A DNA stretch of 64,000 nucleotides, taken from contig NC_081818.1 of NCBI RefSeq assembly GCF_030704535.1, positions 6,396,501-6,460,500 on the forward strand. The letters are read 5' to 3'. This stretch comes from Vitis vinifera (Eukaryota; Streptophyta; Magnoliopsida; Vitales; Vitaceae). Below the pieces are notes generated by a model. That model saw nothing but the letters and a program-made list of their open reading frames with translations. It was not told where the DNA came from and made no database searches. The position numbers were made by a program, and so were the translations under genes. The stretch's first letter is position 1. Every line of letters starts with the position of its first letter. Of this stretch, positions 13,501 through 25,000 are shown piece after piece.

Positions 13501-14198
13501 TATTAATTGGGTAGGAGAAAATGGTAACAGAACCTATAGGATCAAACTTTTTAAAACAAAAATCTTCACTTCATTGGTCAAAAATCAAAGGAAGCAAGTA
13601 CAACCAGTCAAAACAACGATACACTGTTTGGTTGCTGAGAAACAAAGAAACTTTGCTCGGGAGAAAACAAAAAACTCCAGGTCGGGGTCACTCATAAGTT
13701 TCTTCCATTGAAATCAAACTAGAGAGTTAAAGATAAGTTTCTTCTATTGAAATCAAATTAGACAATGATACTCCCTTTGGCTCCTAAGAAATATATAATA
13801 TCAGCATTGGAGAAAAAAAAAAAAAACCTATATTACTCCTACAGATAAGTTCTCCAAGTGAGATCATACAAAACGATAACACTCCGATTGGTTGATGAGA
13901 AAGAAAATAGACACTCAACTGCGCCTAAACAAGTTGAAAACTAGGGCTAGGTCTCAGATCTCTGAGGTTCCTCGAGTAATCCATTTCGTTGTTTCTCGAA
14001 AGAAAACATAATATTGTGAAACTCACGAACAAAGTAAATTGAATCTAAGATAAATACAGGAACAAAAATTTTCCTTCATTTTCTTTTGCTTTCCAAGGAA
14101 CCAAACAGGAAGAAAAGGAAACTCACAAACTGCTTGCGAGAAAGAAGCCTGTTGGTCATGAACTTTCTGGTTCGGATGGTAACGGCCTTGTCCGCCAT
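10516..14198 (-). CDS. RPS24: 40S ribosomal protein S24 (eS24)
   Basis: Structural protein of the cytosolic small ribosomal subunit. Five minus-strand exons join in frame: 14127-14198 (begins [20 protein letters not shown]), 13415-13456 ([14 protein letters not shown]), 13108-13278 (contains [20 protein letters not shown]), 10643-10729 (lysine-rich, starts [10 protein letters not shown]) and 10516-10557 ([13 protein letters not shown], stop). All introns are GT-AG. The 137-aa product has the normal plant eS24 length and the basic C-terminal tail of the family. The start is the first ATG of the transcript-like region. Intron 3 (about 2.4 kb) carries a LINE-like and a SINE insertion plus a poly-C run. 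No defect is visible, so the gene should be functional. Confidence 0.95.
11514..11846 (-). mobile_element. LINE-like retroposon in RPS24 intron 3
   Basis: A 333-bp insertion lies between two copies of the 13-base direct repeat TGTCCTCAATCCT (11501-11513 and 11847-11859), a clear target-site duplication. On the minus strand it ends in poly-A (T run at 11515-11531) after a segment reading TCCTCCTTATTTACTTATT, as in plant L1-type 3' ends. It is 5'-truncated, with no coding domain. It sits in the same orientation as RPS24. Confidence 0.75.
11775..11791. repeat. homopolymer run of 17 C
   Basis: An uninterrupted C run inside the LINE-like insertion in RPS24 intron 3. On the sense strand of RPS24 it is a G17 run that could form a G-quadruplex. 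The length may be imprecise because such runs are prone to sequencing error. Confidence 0.8.
11868..12080 (-). mobile_element. tRNA-derived SINE in RPS24 intron 3
   Basis: Read on the minus strand, an A-box-like segment (TAGCCCAGCTGGCCAAGG, 12055-12072) and a B-box (GGTTCGAATCC, 12000-12010) are spaced as in a pol III promoter. The body ends in an A-rich tail (11868-11878). About 210 bp, typical of plant SINEs. Flanking duplication was not clear. Confidence 0.8.
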
Positions 14199-14290
14199 TG
14201 TTGTTGCTTGGAGTCGGCTGTCGAGGAGGACACAGGCGATCTCAGCCTCTCAACAATGGTAGCTATAGCCGAATGCGGGAGGGAGCTGTA

Positions 14291-14425
14291 ACCATAAAAC
14301 CCTAGCGTGTTTATAGTTTTAGGGTTTCCAGCTTTGCCCTAAAAATTTAGGGTTTGTGTTGGACCAAATCACATGCCCGGCCCATTTGTTTTCTGGAGTT
14401 GGGCATCTTCTAGGCCTGGGCCCGG
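14291..14425 (-). promoter_or_regulatory. RPS24 promoter with telo-boxes and site II elements
   Basis: Upstream of the RPS24 start lie AAACCCTA (14297-14304), TAGGGTTT (14320-14327 and 14348-14355), GGCCCA (14379-14384) and TGGGCC (14417-14422). The combination of telo-boxes and TGGGCC/T site II elements is well established for plant ribosomal protein genes, where it drives expression in dividing cells. The exact transcription start cannot be seen. Confidence 0.75.
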
Positions 14426-15242
14426 CCCTTTTTGGCTCCGGCGATGATATTATTTTTTCCGTCTTTTTAAAAAAAAAAAAAATTATATACATATATTAAT
14501 ATTGATGAATTCACTCCTTTATTTATGTTTTTTTTTTTGCTTAATTCTAAACCAAACTTATTAAATCTAGATATAATTTAATAGCTTTAAGTATTAAGTT
14601 TTTATATATATATTTTACTTGTATTAGTTATTCAGTTGTTTGTTTTTCATATATTAAAAATCAGTATCTTAATGCATTAAGAAAATTAATTCTCGTTTCA
14701 CCAAGAAATAATTTAACACATTTTTAAAAATCTCAAAATAATAAAAATTATTATAATAATAAAATTACAAATAAATAATTTACATTATCATCCTCAAATA
14801 ATAAATTTCATATTTATTCTATTTTATATAATTAGTATAAAACATTTTAAAGCTAATAATTTGACCAATAATAAATCAATAATCCTAAATCCAATTAAAA
14901 AAATAAAACAATTCAATTATATATTTTCAAATATCCAAAGCATCATATTTTGTGTTAATATCCAAAACCTTAAATTTCCTATAATGGAAAAAATATTGAA
15001 AATGATGAATTCCTTAGGCTCCCCTCCTTAAGACCAGCCATCATTAACTCAAATATAAGCGATGTCAACCTTATAAAAGTCAACAACTTTGAACATTTCT
15101 TAATGTGATGTATTTCCTTTACAAAGCAAATTTCATTAAGTTCATCCTATTTTGCACCTATTAGCAGTGATTAACAAGGAATACAATAGCTGAAGCACAT
15201 TGATGCATGCAAAAACAATTGGTTGGAAAATAAGAACATAAT
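14426..15242. other. AT-rich intergenic sequence
   Basis: No gene or clear repeat. A and T runs dominate. Confidence 0.6.
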
Positions 15243-15512
15243 AAAGTATAAAAAAATGAATGACTTATAACATCAACAATCTCATTAATGAAGGTGACTA
15301 CTGGTTGAGGAGCGGACTTGGAGGGCATAGGAGTGGAACCATTGATAGGCTTCTTCGTGCCATCACTAGATGAAGGGCATGCATAGGTAGAGTGGCAAAT
15401 GGGAGCCAAGCCAATATTTTTATCATTTTCCTTTAATTCAACCATAATAGGCTCCTTTTGAGGGATAAAAGCAATTGACATCTATGAGGGAGTAGAAGAA
15501 TGAACCAAAATA
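15243..15512. repeat. duplicated block A, copy 1
   Basis: Copy 1 of a block that recurs at 16396-16649. Its minus strand keeps an open frame (start 15481, MSIAFIPQKEPIMVELKEND) with no recognisable domain, perhaps a fragment of a retrotransposon or host exon. Copy 1 has about 17-19 bases (GGTGACTACTGG region near 15292) absent from copy 2. Confidence 0.85.
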
Positions 15513-15515
15513 TGT

Positions 15516-16396
15516 GATCTCATTTATTATGTGATCAAATGACACACTTTAACTCCAATGAGCATATGACAAATTTCATTAAAAGAATTACTATGACAAC
15601 GGATTTCATGATCACATGTCCTTTAGATCACCTAAGAAGACACACTGTCTTAATTTCATGAGATATCATAGTGCCTTTATTAAAAATACTTGTTACCATC
15701 AATAGTGAACCGATTCATAGGGATATATGACTACTTGAGGGTTTCACTCGTAAATCAAAACCTCTTGTGAATTTTGGCACAGACTCAATATCCTCTCAAG
15801 GTTGAAAGTCCATACAGAATAGTAGGTTGGTGAATCATGACAATTAATAGTCTTGCATTATGATTCACCGTAGGTCATCTCAAATGAACAAAGGATATGT
15901 AAGTCTAACTTTGTTACATCATGTCTTGTTTTAAGGAACTCAATCCCAACACATGTGTACTCAAACAACCAATTCATGCATATGAGATAATAATGGAAAA
16001 ACTAATAAATATTAATAAATAAATTTATAAATAAATTTCAATATGTTACATCATGTTATGCTTTTTAGGGCTTAATACTAACACTACAATCATCTAACTT
16101 ATCAAAATAGAAATAGAGTTGATAATACCATGTGATGTATGTATATATGTAATTCTCATTGATATTATGATATTACAAATACCATGATACTATCTTTATG
16201 CAATTATTGGGTTTAATTGTTGATTATTTGATTTTAAATATTAATATAATTTGTATAATCAAGTTATTTGTATTTGGAATAATGTTAAGGGAAACTCTAT
16301 TAATTTTTTTTTTACTTTTTTATTATAGATATTAATAATAATTAAGAATGAAAATTCATAAAGGATGGCCCATTCAATTTGTATCTCTAAGTTGTA
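15516..16396. repeat. duplicated block B, copy 1
   Basis: About 880 bp, nearly identical in direct orientation to 17888-18766. It starts GATCTCATTTATTATGTGAT and ends GTATCTCTAAGTTGTA. Differences are a few substitutions, so the duplication is recent. No coding domain was seen. It resembles non-coding retrotransposon sequence. Confidence 0.9.
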
Positions 16397-16649
16397 AAGT
16401 ATAAAAAAATGAATGACTTACAACATCAACAATCTCATTAATTGAGGAGCGGACTTGGAGGGCATAGGAGTGGAACCATTGATAGGCTTCTTCGTGCCAT
16501 CACTAGATGAAGGGCATGCATAGGTAGAGTGGCAAATGGGAGCCTAGCCAATATTCTTATCATTTTCCTTTAATTCAACCATAATAGGCTCCTTTTGAGG
16601 GATAAAAGCAATTGACATCTATGAGGGAGTAGAAGAATGAACCAAAATA
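16396..16649. repeat. duplicated block A, copy 2
   Basis: Direct repeat of 15243-15512 following block B copy 1 without spacer. After ACCAAAATA it continues into block C, whereas copy 1 passes straight into block B. Confidence 0.85.
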
Positions 16650-17887
16650 GGTAAGATGGCCATGAAATAATGACACAATCCTATTGGTGTACTTTTATTG
16701 ATTTAGTAAAGTGGAGGGTGACTAAAGGGCTTAAATAATAAAGGAGATTCACTTGACTCTTCTATTATAGAGCAATGTGCGAGAGTGGCATGCTTAACAA
16801 CACTCGACTTACCCTCATTTACTAAACATTTTCTAGTGTATGAGGTGATAAAAACAAGTCATCCCTCCAATTAGGAGGTAGTGCACTATGGTATCTATTA
16901 GATTGTCCAAATTCATTAATTGAATGTGAACAACTTTTCTTTTTTCAAAGAACTTAGGACTTGTATCTTTTGTGCAACTCCTAATGCACCAAAGTCATGT
17001 ACAATGTAAGAGATATGAACATGTTGTTAGGAACCTTGGATAACTTTGTTCTCATGCCCTAGATCGTGTAATGTGCATTCAAATCTATCTTATACCCTCT
17101 AAATTTATTGTAGCAGATAAACAGGTATTCAGAAACAATATGGATACCATAAAATCATATATCAAGAGAATAAAGCTACGTACCTTTGATCCGGATAGTC
17201 CCGAATCGATTCTAATCGATATAGATAAGTCCAAAGTCATAATGGGTCTCTTAAACACCATGATCATCAGTCCAATTACTCTTCCTTGTGTCTAGACATT
17301 GAGATGGTGGAGATTTCAAGGGTGGAAGTTAGAGTTCTCTCTCTGGACTGAAGGGAAGAATGGCAAGACATGAAAATCCTTAGAAGTATTTATAGGTTTC
17401 CTACTAGGCTTAAATAACTTAAGCTCACCAAGAGCTTAGGTCACTTAATCTAGCTCAAAAAGGTTGCTAGTTGATTAATTAACCATACAATACTCTAATT
17501 AATCAATAAACTCAATCCAAATATATGACTCACTTATTCATGTGCAACCTTGTGTAATTACCAAAATGCTCTTATATACAAAAGTGAGCTAAAAACTCAT
17601 TTAAACCTCATTAACTATGTCATCAAATAATATGAGCTCAGACCGAGGGCCATTATGACCCATAAGAGTACTGGTTCCCTCAAAATCAAATGTTGAAATT
17701 GACTTGACATTCCAATATAGAGAGTCAATTGCATTCCAATACTCTATGTATATTACTATGAGACACCAAGTGCTCGAATCCGTGACTCATTATTCACTGC
17801 ATGCAGACTCCCCATGAACTGGTGCCCGTAATAGAACAAGGTAGTGCTACCACCTATCAAGATTACCTCTCAAATTCTTGAGTTATA
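16650..17887. other. block C, present once between A copy 2 and B copy 2
   Basis: About 1.24 kb, absent at the corresponding junction of copy 1. Its borders look intron-like: it begins GGTAAGATGG and ends GAGTTATAG. The small frame at 17071-17295 has no recognised domain. Most simply, an A-C-B unit of about 2.4 kb was tandemly duplicated and the first copy lost C. Confidence 0.6.
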
Positions 17888-18766
17888 GATCTCATTTATT
17901 ATGTGATCAAATGACACACTTTAACTCCAATGAGCATATGACAAATTTCATTAAAAGAATTACTATGACGACGGATTTCATGATCACATGTCCTTTAGAT
18001 CACCTAAGGGGACATACTGTCTTAATTTCATGAAATATCATAGTGTCTCTATTAAGAATACTTGTTACCATCAATTGTGAACCGATTCATAGGGATATAT
18101 GACTACTTGAGGGTTTCACCCGTAAATCAAAACCTCTTGTGGATTTTGGCACAGACTCAATATCCTCTCAAGATTGAAAGTCCATACAGAATAGTAGGTT
18201 GGTGAATCAGGACAATTGATAGTCTTGCATCATGATTCACCGTAGGTCATCTCAAATGAACAAAGGATATGTAAGTCTAACTTTGTTACATCATGTCTTG
18301 TTTTAAGGGACTCAATCCCAACACATGTGTACTCAGACAACCAATTCATGCATATGAGATAATAATGGAAAAACTAATAAGTATTAATAAATAAATTTAT
18401 AAATGAATTTCAATATGTTACATCATGTTATGCTTTTTAGGGCTTAATACTAACACTACAATCATCTAACTTATCAAAATAGAAATAGAGTTGATAATAC
18501 CATGTGATGTATGTATATATGTAATTCTCATTGATATTATGATATTACAAATACCATGATACTATCTTTATGCAATTATTGGGTTTAATTGTTGATTATT
18601 TGATTTTAAATATTAATATAATTTGTATAATCAAGTTATTTGTATTTGGAATAATGTTAAGGGAAACTCTATTAAATTTTTTTACTTTTTTATTATAGAT
18701 ATTAATAATAATTAAGAATGAAAATTCATAAAGGATGGTCCATTCAATTTGTATCTCTAAGTTGTA
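17888..18766. repeat. duplicated block B, copy 2
   Basis: Direct repeat of 15516-16396. After it the sequence diverges, although 18780-18960 again resembles the last part of B (a decayed partial third copy: GATGATTTGATTATTAATAT, then AGTTGTTTGTATTTGGGATA). Confidence 0.9.
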
Positions 18767-18966
18767 TGAGTTGTCATTAGTCACAAATGAAATGATATAC
18801 TTTATGAAATTGATACATGTTAGTTTTATTGATGATTTGATTATTAATATTAATGTAATTTGCATAATCAAGTTGTTTGTATTTGGGATAATATCTATGA
18901 TATAAGGGAAACTCTGTTGAAATTTTTTACTTTTCTATTATGAAATGAACAATAGTTGAGAAGGAA

Positions 18967-21900
18967 AAACCATAAAGTATTATTTATTAAATTTGTATCT
19001 CTATTTTTTTTTAGTATTTATCTTTATAATTATGCTACAAATATGGAGTATAGAGAACATAATTTTGATTTGGATCCAATTAGATAGGTTTATTTTGGTT
19101 ATATAAGATAGACACAAGTCCCATATAGTTAACTCTTCGCTAAGTATGTACATGGAAGCATATAAATTATATAATATCTCTTTAAAAAAAAAGACAAAAA
19201 TTTAAATTTATTATCTAATTGATTTATTTGTATTTTGTAGTTTACTTCGGTCTTGACATGTTAATAATAATTATCAAAGTTTATTTGGGAGTAATAGGTG
19301 GATTTTCACATTCGCCCTTATATTATTCAATCTAGATTTTACGATATACACCATATTGGATGCATTACACTAGATTAGGGATTAATCATAAGTCTTGTTA
19401 AAAGATGGTGTGCTAAGACACACACATTTCACCTACTTGTTGGGAAGATTACCATTACTTTACAAGACGTTATCATCTTAGGACTTCATATTCATGGGTC
19501 TCTCATCATTGGCACATGTGACATAGATTGGTCATTATTATGTTATGAGATTCTAAGATTTTAAGTGTGACCCCACCTACTTATGAGATTAAAGGATTAG
19601 GGCACAGACCCTTCATTTAATCCTCATAACACATGTTATTCATCACACTTAATACCCTTTGTCTTGCGCTTTCATGTAGCTTGCATATAGGATCCCTTCA
19701 ACATTTCTATTAATTGTAGTCCTTGATGGTTTATCGATCACTCAACTTTTTCACTAACTCTTGGGCCATTTTTGAAGACTCTTTGAAGGCAATTTTTGGA
19801 TCTACAGTGGGACTTTAGTAGTATCCTAGGTTTCCCTAAAGTTTCGGCACGTTTAGAGCTCATATGAACTATTTTCGACTACCTAAGACGTTTTTAAGGT
19901 CAAAATGGTTAAGGGAACTAGTTGACCTATTACAATTGGTTAACCTAATCGATCGACCTATTGCAATCGGTTGACCTAACCAGTCGACCAATTATAGCAA
20001 GTGTAATCGATTGATGGAGTTTTGTTGATTTTAGGCTCTTTTTATGCTACTTTTAAGCCTTGTTTTTTTTTTTTTTTTGTTCTTCTTTGGAGTTCCCGGG
20101 TGTGTTTTAGGTTGGTTTTTATGAGCCTTAGCCCTGGGATAGAGGTCCTTTTAGGTTAGGTTTGGGTTTAACGAGAATTGAACTTTGGTAGAGACCATGA
20201 CAAATATTAAAATCTCCATTATTCCTTACTCTATAAAAAAGGGTTTTGGCCTTTAGGGGCTCGATTGAGAAAGGATTCTCTTAGGTATTTTGGAGGGGAA
20301 ACTCTACCAAATTTCAGAGAAAGAGGTAAGGAAGTTCTTGCTTGGAAGAAAGCTTGGTTTAAATGAGGATTTGGAGATTGCTAGAAGACAAGTGTTATAC
20401 TTGTCTGGAGATATCTTGGTAAACTCACTTTGATCTCATCTTCTTCTTTTTATTTTCAATTTATCTTCATCTTCTTTTGATTATTGAGATGATATGTGTA
20501 TTGGGTGTAGATATTGAAGGGCACACACTTGATTGTTTAGTATTTGTTTTTCATTTATGGTTGTACTTCTTTTTCATCACTTTATTCATTTTGATTGTTT
20601 AAAGGGTTGTTTAATCTTTGGTTTAATTTGTTGCTTAGCGAGAGGTGGTGGGCGAGTTGGTCGACGCCTAAACTATCTATGCATCCACCTAAAACCAAGT
20701 TAGCATCATCCATATCATCTACCTCATTTGCACCTAAGACTTCCACACTTTCCCCTTAATCCTTGCCATCAACTTCTCCTAAAGCATGTCATATCAAAGA
20801 CCACCTCACCATTTACCACCTTACCACCACTTCTATTTCTTATTGTACTATATGTCACTGCACTAGAGACCACCCCATTATCTACAAATTTGTCATCACC
20901 TTTACCTTCTCTCTTAGAGACCACTACACCATATGTTATCATCACCTATATCTTCCTTCATAGAAGTCACCATATCATTGTATCAAAAACCATTACAAGA
21001 GATGTCATTCTACCATTATATCACCTATCTTAGAAGCCACCATATCAATTATCATTGTACTATCTACCAAGGCCACCATATCACCTCGCTCCACTATCTA
21101 CCACCTTACCAACACCTACACCTCTTCCCATAGATGTGTGCCCACCAATGTGGTCCACGCAATTAAGCCTTGCCTCATGTTGTTCCATCTTAGCATACAC
21201 ATATGGAGACATTCTAAATTGCACAAATAAATTTGATAAATAAATATTTGTATTATAAGCGTACGTAGAGAAAGAGAAAAGCCCCATCACATGACACTCA
21301 TCGAGAACTATTTTTTTTGTTTTGTTTTTTGTATTAATTTTAAGGGTTATGCTAAGGTACCGAAAAGTGGTTTTTCGGTACCATACCCACTTTTTTGGGC
21401 TCACAAGATGAAGACACATGGCATGGAAAAATAATAAAAAAGTAAACAAAACCAATTCTTCAGGTTGGTATCCGGTTGCCATGGGAATTAATCCCATGCA
21501 ACACACATTTTTACATCCATTACAATAACCAATTATAAATTCCTGTTTAATGTAATTATTTTGTTTGGAGAATTTTTTTTGTGCAACAGAAAAATAAAGA
21601 GAAATTTGAAAAAATAAATAGCAGTTTTTTTTTTTTTGTAATATAAAGTGATTAAACCCAAGATAATAATTAAATTTTAAATAAAAAAAATTCAAACTAA
21701 TTTGGTGATAAAATTTATAAATTAAGGAAAAGTAAATATAATTTATTTTAACATCAAATAATTTGTTGACAAAATTTGAAAAATATTTGAAGTGTGAAAA
21801 GCAATATAATTTGTTTATGAAGTGAAAAAAAAATAAATAAATAAATGAGATAAAATATAAATATTAAATTTATATTAAATTAATTGTGTACTAATTATTA

Positions 21901-22060
21901 ATTGATAATATATGACCAAATTATTTCTTAGCGTTTAAATTGAATTACAGAAAAAAAATTAGTTGAAATATTGAAAATACGAAAAATGTATAATTACTAA
22001 CCATATGGAAATCAAAACGCCTCACAATATTTTTTCGTACATTTCCATTTTGAATTTTGA
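18967..22060. other. intergenic sequence with decayed retrotransposon traces
   Basis: No intact gene. Between about 19700 and 20460 there are LTR-like signs: repeated GGTTGACC / GTCGACC motifs at 19915-20010 and a TATA box (CTATAAAAAAGGG) at about 20232. From 20690 to 21140 the plus strand is a low-complexity CACC/CATATCA-rich stretch giving spurious Thr/Ser/Pro-rich frames. At 21352-21383 there is a short inverted repeat around GGTACCGAAAAGTGG, possibly one end of a DNA transposon. Confidence 0.45.
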
Positions 22061-25000
22061 AGAAAAGCGGAAAATGGTGAGGATTTCTCACAGTCTTCGT
22101 ACCCCGTCCAATTTTATAATATTTTTGGATTTGGATTTTTCCGGGACTCATTCAAACACCGCCTAAGTGGAATCAACCTATTTAAACAATATACAAGGCA
22201 AATGAAGTCAAAAAAAAAATTTAAAACTTCAAAGAAGTGGAGATTTGGGAGAGTATGAAGAATGTGAGGATTCCTCACATTCTGCGTACCTTGTCTAATT
22301 TTTTAATATTTTTGGCTTTTAATTTTACCGGGACTCATTCGAACACCACCTAAGTGGAATCAACCTATTTAGACAATATCCAAGGCATATGAAGTCCAAC
22401 AAAATTTTTAAAACTTCAAATAAGTGAAAATTTGGGAGGGTACGAAGAATGTGAGGATTCCTCACAATGTTCGGACTTTTTCTAATTTTTTAGTATTTTT
22501 AGGTTTTAATTTTTTCGGGACTTATTCGAACACCGCCTAAGTGGAATCAACCTATTCAAGCAATATCCAAGCCATATGATGCCCAAAAAATTTTTAAAAA
22601 GTCAAAAGAAGTGGAGATTTGGGAGGGTACGAAGAATGTGAGGATTCCTCACATTCTTCGTACCCTTGTGAATTTTTTAGTATTTTTAGATTTCGATTTT
22701 TTCGGATATCATTTGACCACCTTCTAAGTGTAACGAACCTACTTAAACAAGATCCAAGCCATATGATGCCCCAAAAAATTTTAAAAAGTCTAAAGAAGTG
22801 GAGATTTGGGAGGGTACGAAGAATGTGAGGATTCCTCACATTTTTCGTACCCTTGTGAATTTTTTAGTATTTTTCGATTTCGATTTTTCCGGATATCATT
22901 TGACCACCTTCTAAGTGTAACGAACCTACTTAAACAACATCCAAGTCATATCATGCCCCAAAAAATTTTAAAAAGTCCAAATAAGTGGAGATTTGGGAGG
23001 GTACGAAGAATGTGAGGAATCCTCACATTCTTCGTACCCTTGTGAATTTTTTAGTATTTTTCGATATCGATTTTTCCGGATGTCATTTGACCACCTTATA
23101 AGTGTAACGAACCTACTTAAACAACATCCAAGCGATATGATGCCCCAAAAATTTTAAAAAAGCCTAAACAAGTGGAGAATTGGGAGGGTACGAAGAATGT
23201 GAGGATTCCTCACATTCTTCGTACCCTTGTGAATTTTTGAGTATTTTTCAATTTCGATTTTTCCGGATATCATTTGACCACTTTCTAAGTGTAACGGACC
23301 TATTCAAGCAACATCCAAGGCATATGATGCCCCAAAAAATTTTAAAAAGTCTAAAGAAGTGGAGATTTGGGAGGGTACGAAGAATGTGAGGATTCCTCAC
23401 ATTCTTCGTACCCTTGTGAATTTTTTAGTATTTTTCGATTTCGATTTTTCCGGATATCATTTGACCACCTTCTAAGTGTAATGGACCTATTCAAGCAACA
23501 TCCAAGCCATATGATGCCCCAAAAAATTTTAAAAAGTCCAAAGAAGTGGAGATTTGGGAGGGTACGAAGAATGTGAGGATTGTGAATTTTTTAGTATTTT
23601 TGGATTTCGATTTTTCCGGATATCATTTGACCACCTTCTAAGTGTAACGGACCTATTCAAGCAACATCCAAGCCATATGATGGCCCACGAAATTTTAAAA
23701 AGTCCAAAGAAGTGGAGATTTGGGAGGGTACGAAGAATGTGAGGATTCCTCACATTCTTCGTACCCTTCCTAATTTTTTAGTATTTTCGGATTTTGATTT
23801 TTTCCGGCATCATTTGAACACCTCCTAAGTGTAATGAACCTATTTAAACAATATCCAAGTCATATGAGGTCCCAAAAAATTTTAAAAGTATCAAACATGT
23901 GGAGAAATGAGAGGGTACGAAGAATGTGAGGATTCCTCACATTCTTCGTACCCTTCCTAATTTTTTAGTATTTTCGGATTTTGATTTTTTCCGGCATCAT
24001 TTGAACACCTCCTAAGTGTAATGACCCTATTTAAACAATATCCAAGTCATATGAGGTCCCAAAAAATTTTAAAAGTATCAAACATGTGGAGAAATGAGAG
24101 GGTACGAAGAATGTGAGGATTCCTCACATTCTTCGTACCCTTCCTAATTTTTTAGTATTTTCGGATTTTGATTTTTTCCGGCATCATTTGAACACCTCCT
24201 AAGTGTAATGACCCTATTTAAACAATATCCAAGTCATATGAGGTCCCAAAAAATTTTAAAAGTATCAAAGAAGTGGAGAAATGAGAAGGTACGAAGAATG
24301 TGAGGATTCCTCACATTCTTCGTACCCTTCCTAATTTTTTAGTATTTTCGGATTTTGATTTTTTCCGGCATCATTTGAACACCTCCTAAGTGTAATGAGC
24401 CTATTTAAACAATATCCAAGTCATATGAGGTCCAAAAAATTTTTAAAAGTATCAAAGAAGTGGAGAAATGAGAGGGTACGAAGAATGTGAGGATTCCTCA
24501 CATTCTTCGTACCCTTCCTAATTTTTTAGTATTTTCGGATTTTGATTTTTTCCGGCATCATTTGAACACCTCCTAAGTGTAATGAACCTATTTAAACAAT
24601 ATCCAAGTCATATGAGGTCCCAAAAAATTTTAAAAGTATCAAAGAAGTGGAGAAATGAGAGGTTACGAAGAATGTGAGGATTCCTCACATTCTTCGTACC
24701 CTTCCTAATTTTTTAGTATTTTCGGATTTTGATTTTTTCCGGCATCATTTGAACACCTCCTAAGTGTAATGACCCTATTTAAACAATATCCAAGTCATAT
24801 GAGGTCCCAAAAAATTTTAAAAGTATCAAACAAGTGGAGAAATGAGAGGGTACGAAGAATGTGAGGATTCCTCACATTCTTCGTACCCTTGTGAATTTTT
24901 TAGTATTTTTCGATTTCGATTTTTCCGGATGTCATTTGACCACCTTCTAAGTGTAACAGACCTATTCAAGCAATATCCAAGCCATATGATGCCCCAAAAA

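Noticed and set aside
16650-17887. Block C as a precisely spliced intron lost by retroposition in copy 1
   Set aside because: The empty junction is not the exact splice product and no poly-A tail or target duplication accompanies copy 1.
20728-21133. Overlapping Thr/Pro/His-rich plus-strand frames
   Set aside because: Produced by degenerate CACCATATCA-type repetition; open in several frames at once, as low complexity often is.
21081-21695. 204-aa minus-strand frame
   Set aside because: Codon use and composition follow AT-rich intergenic DNA; no recognisable domain, and its C-terminal part overlaps the low-complexity stretch.
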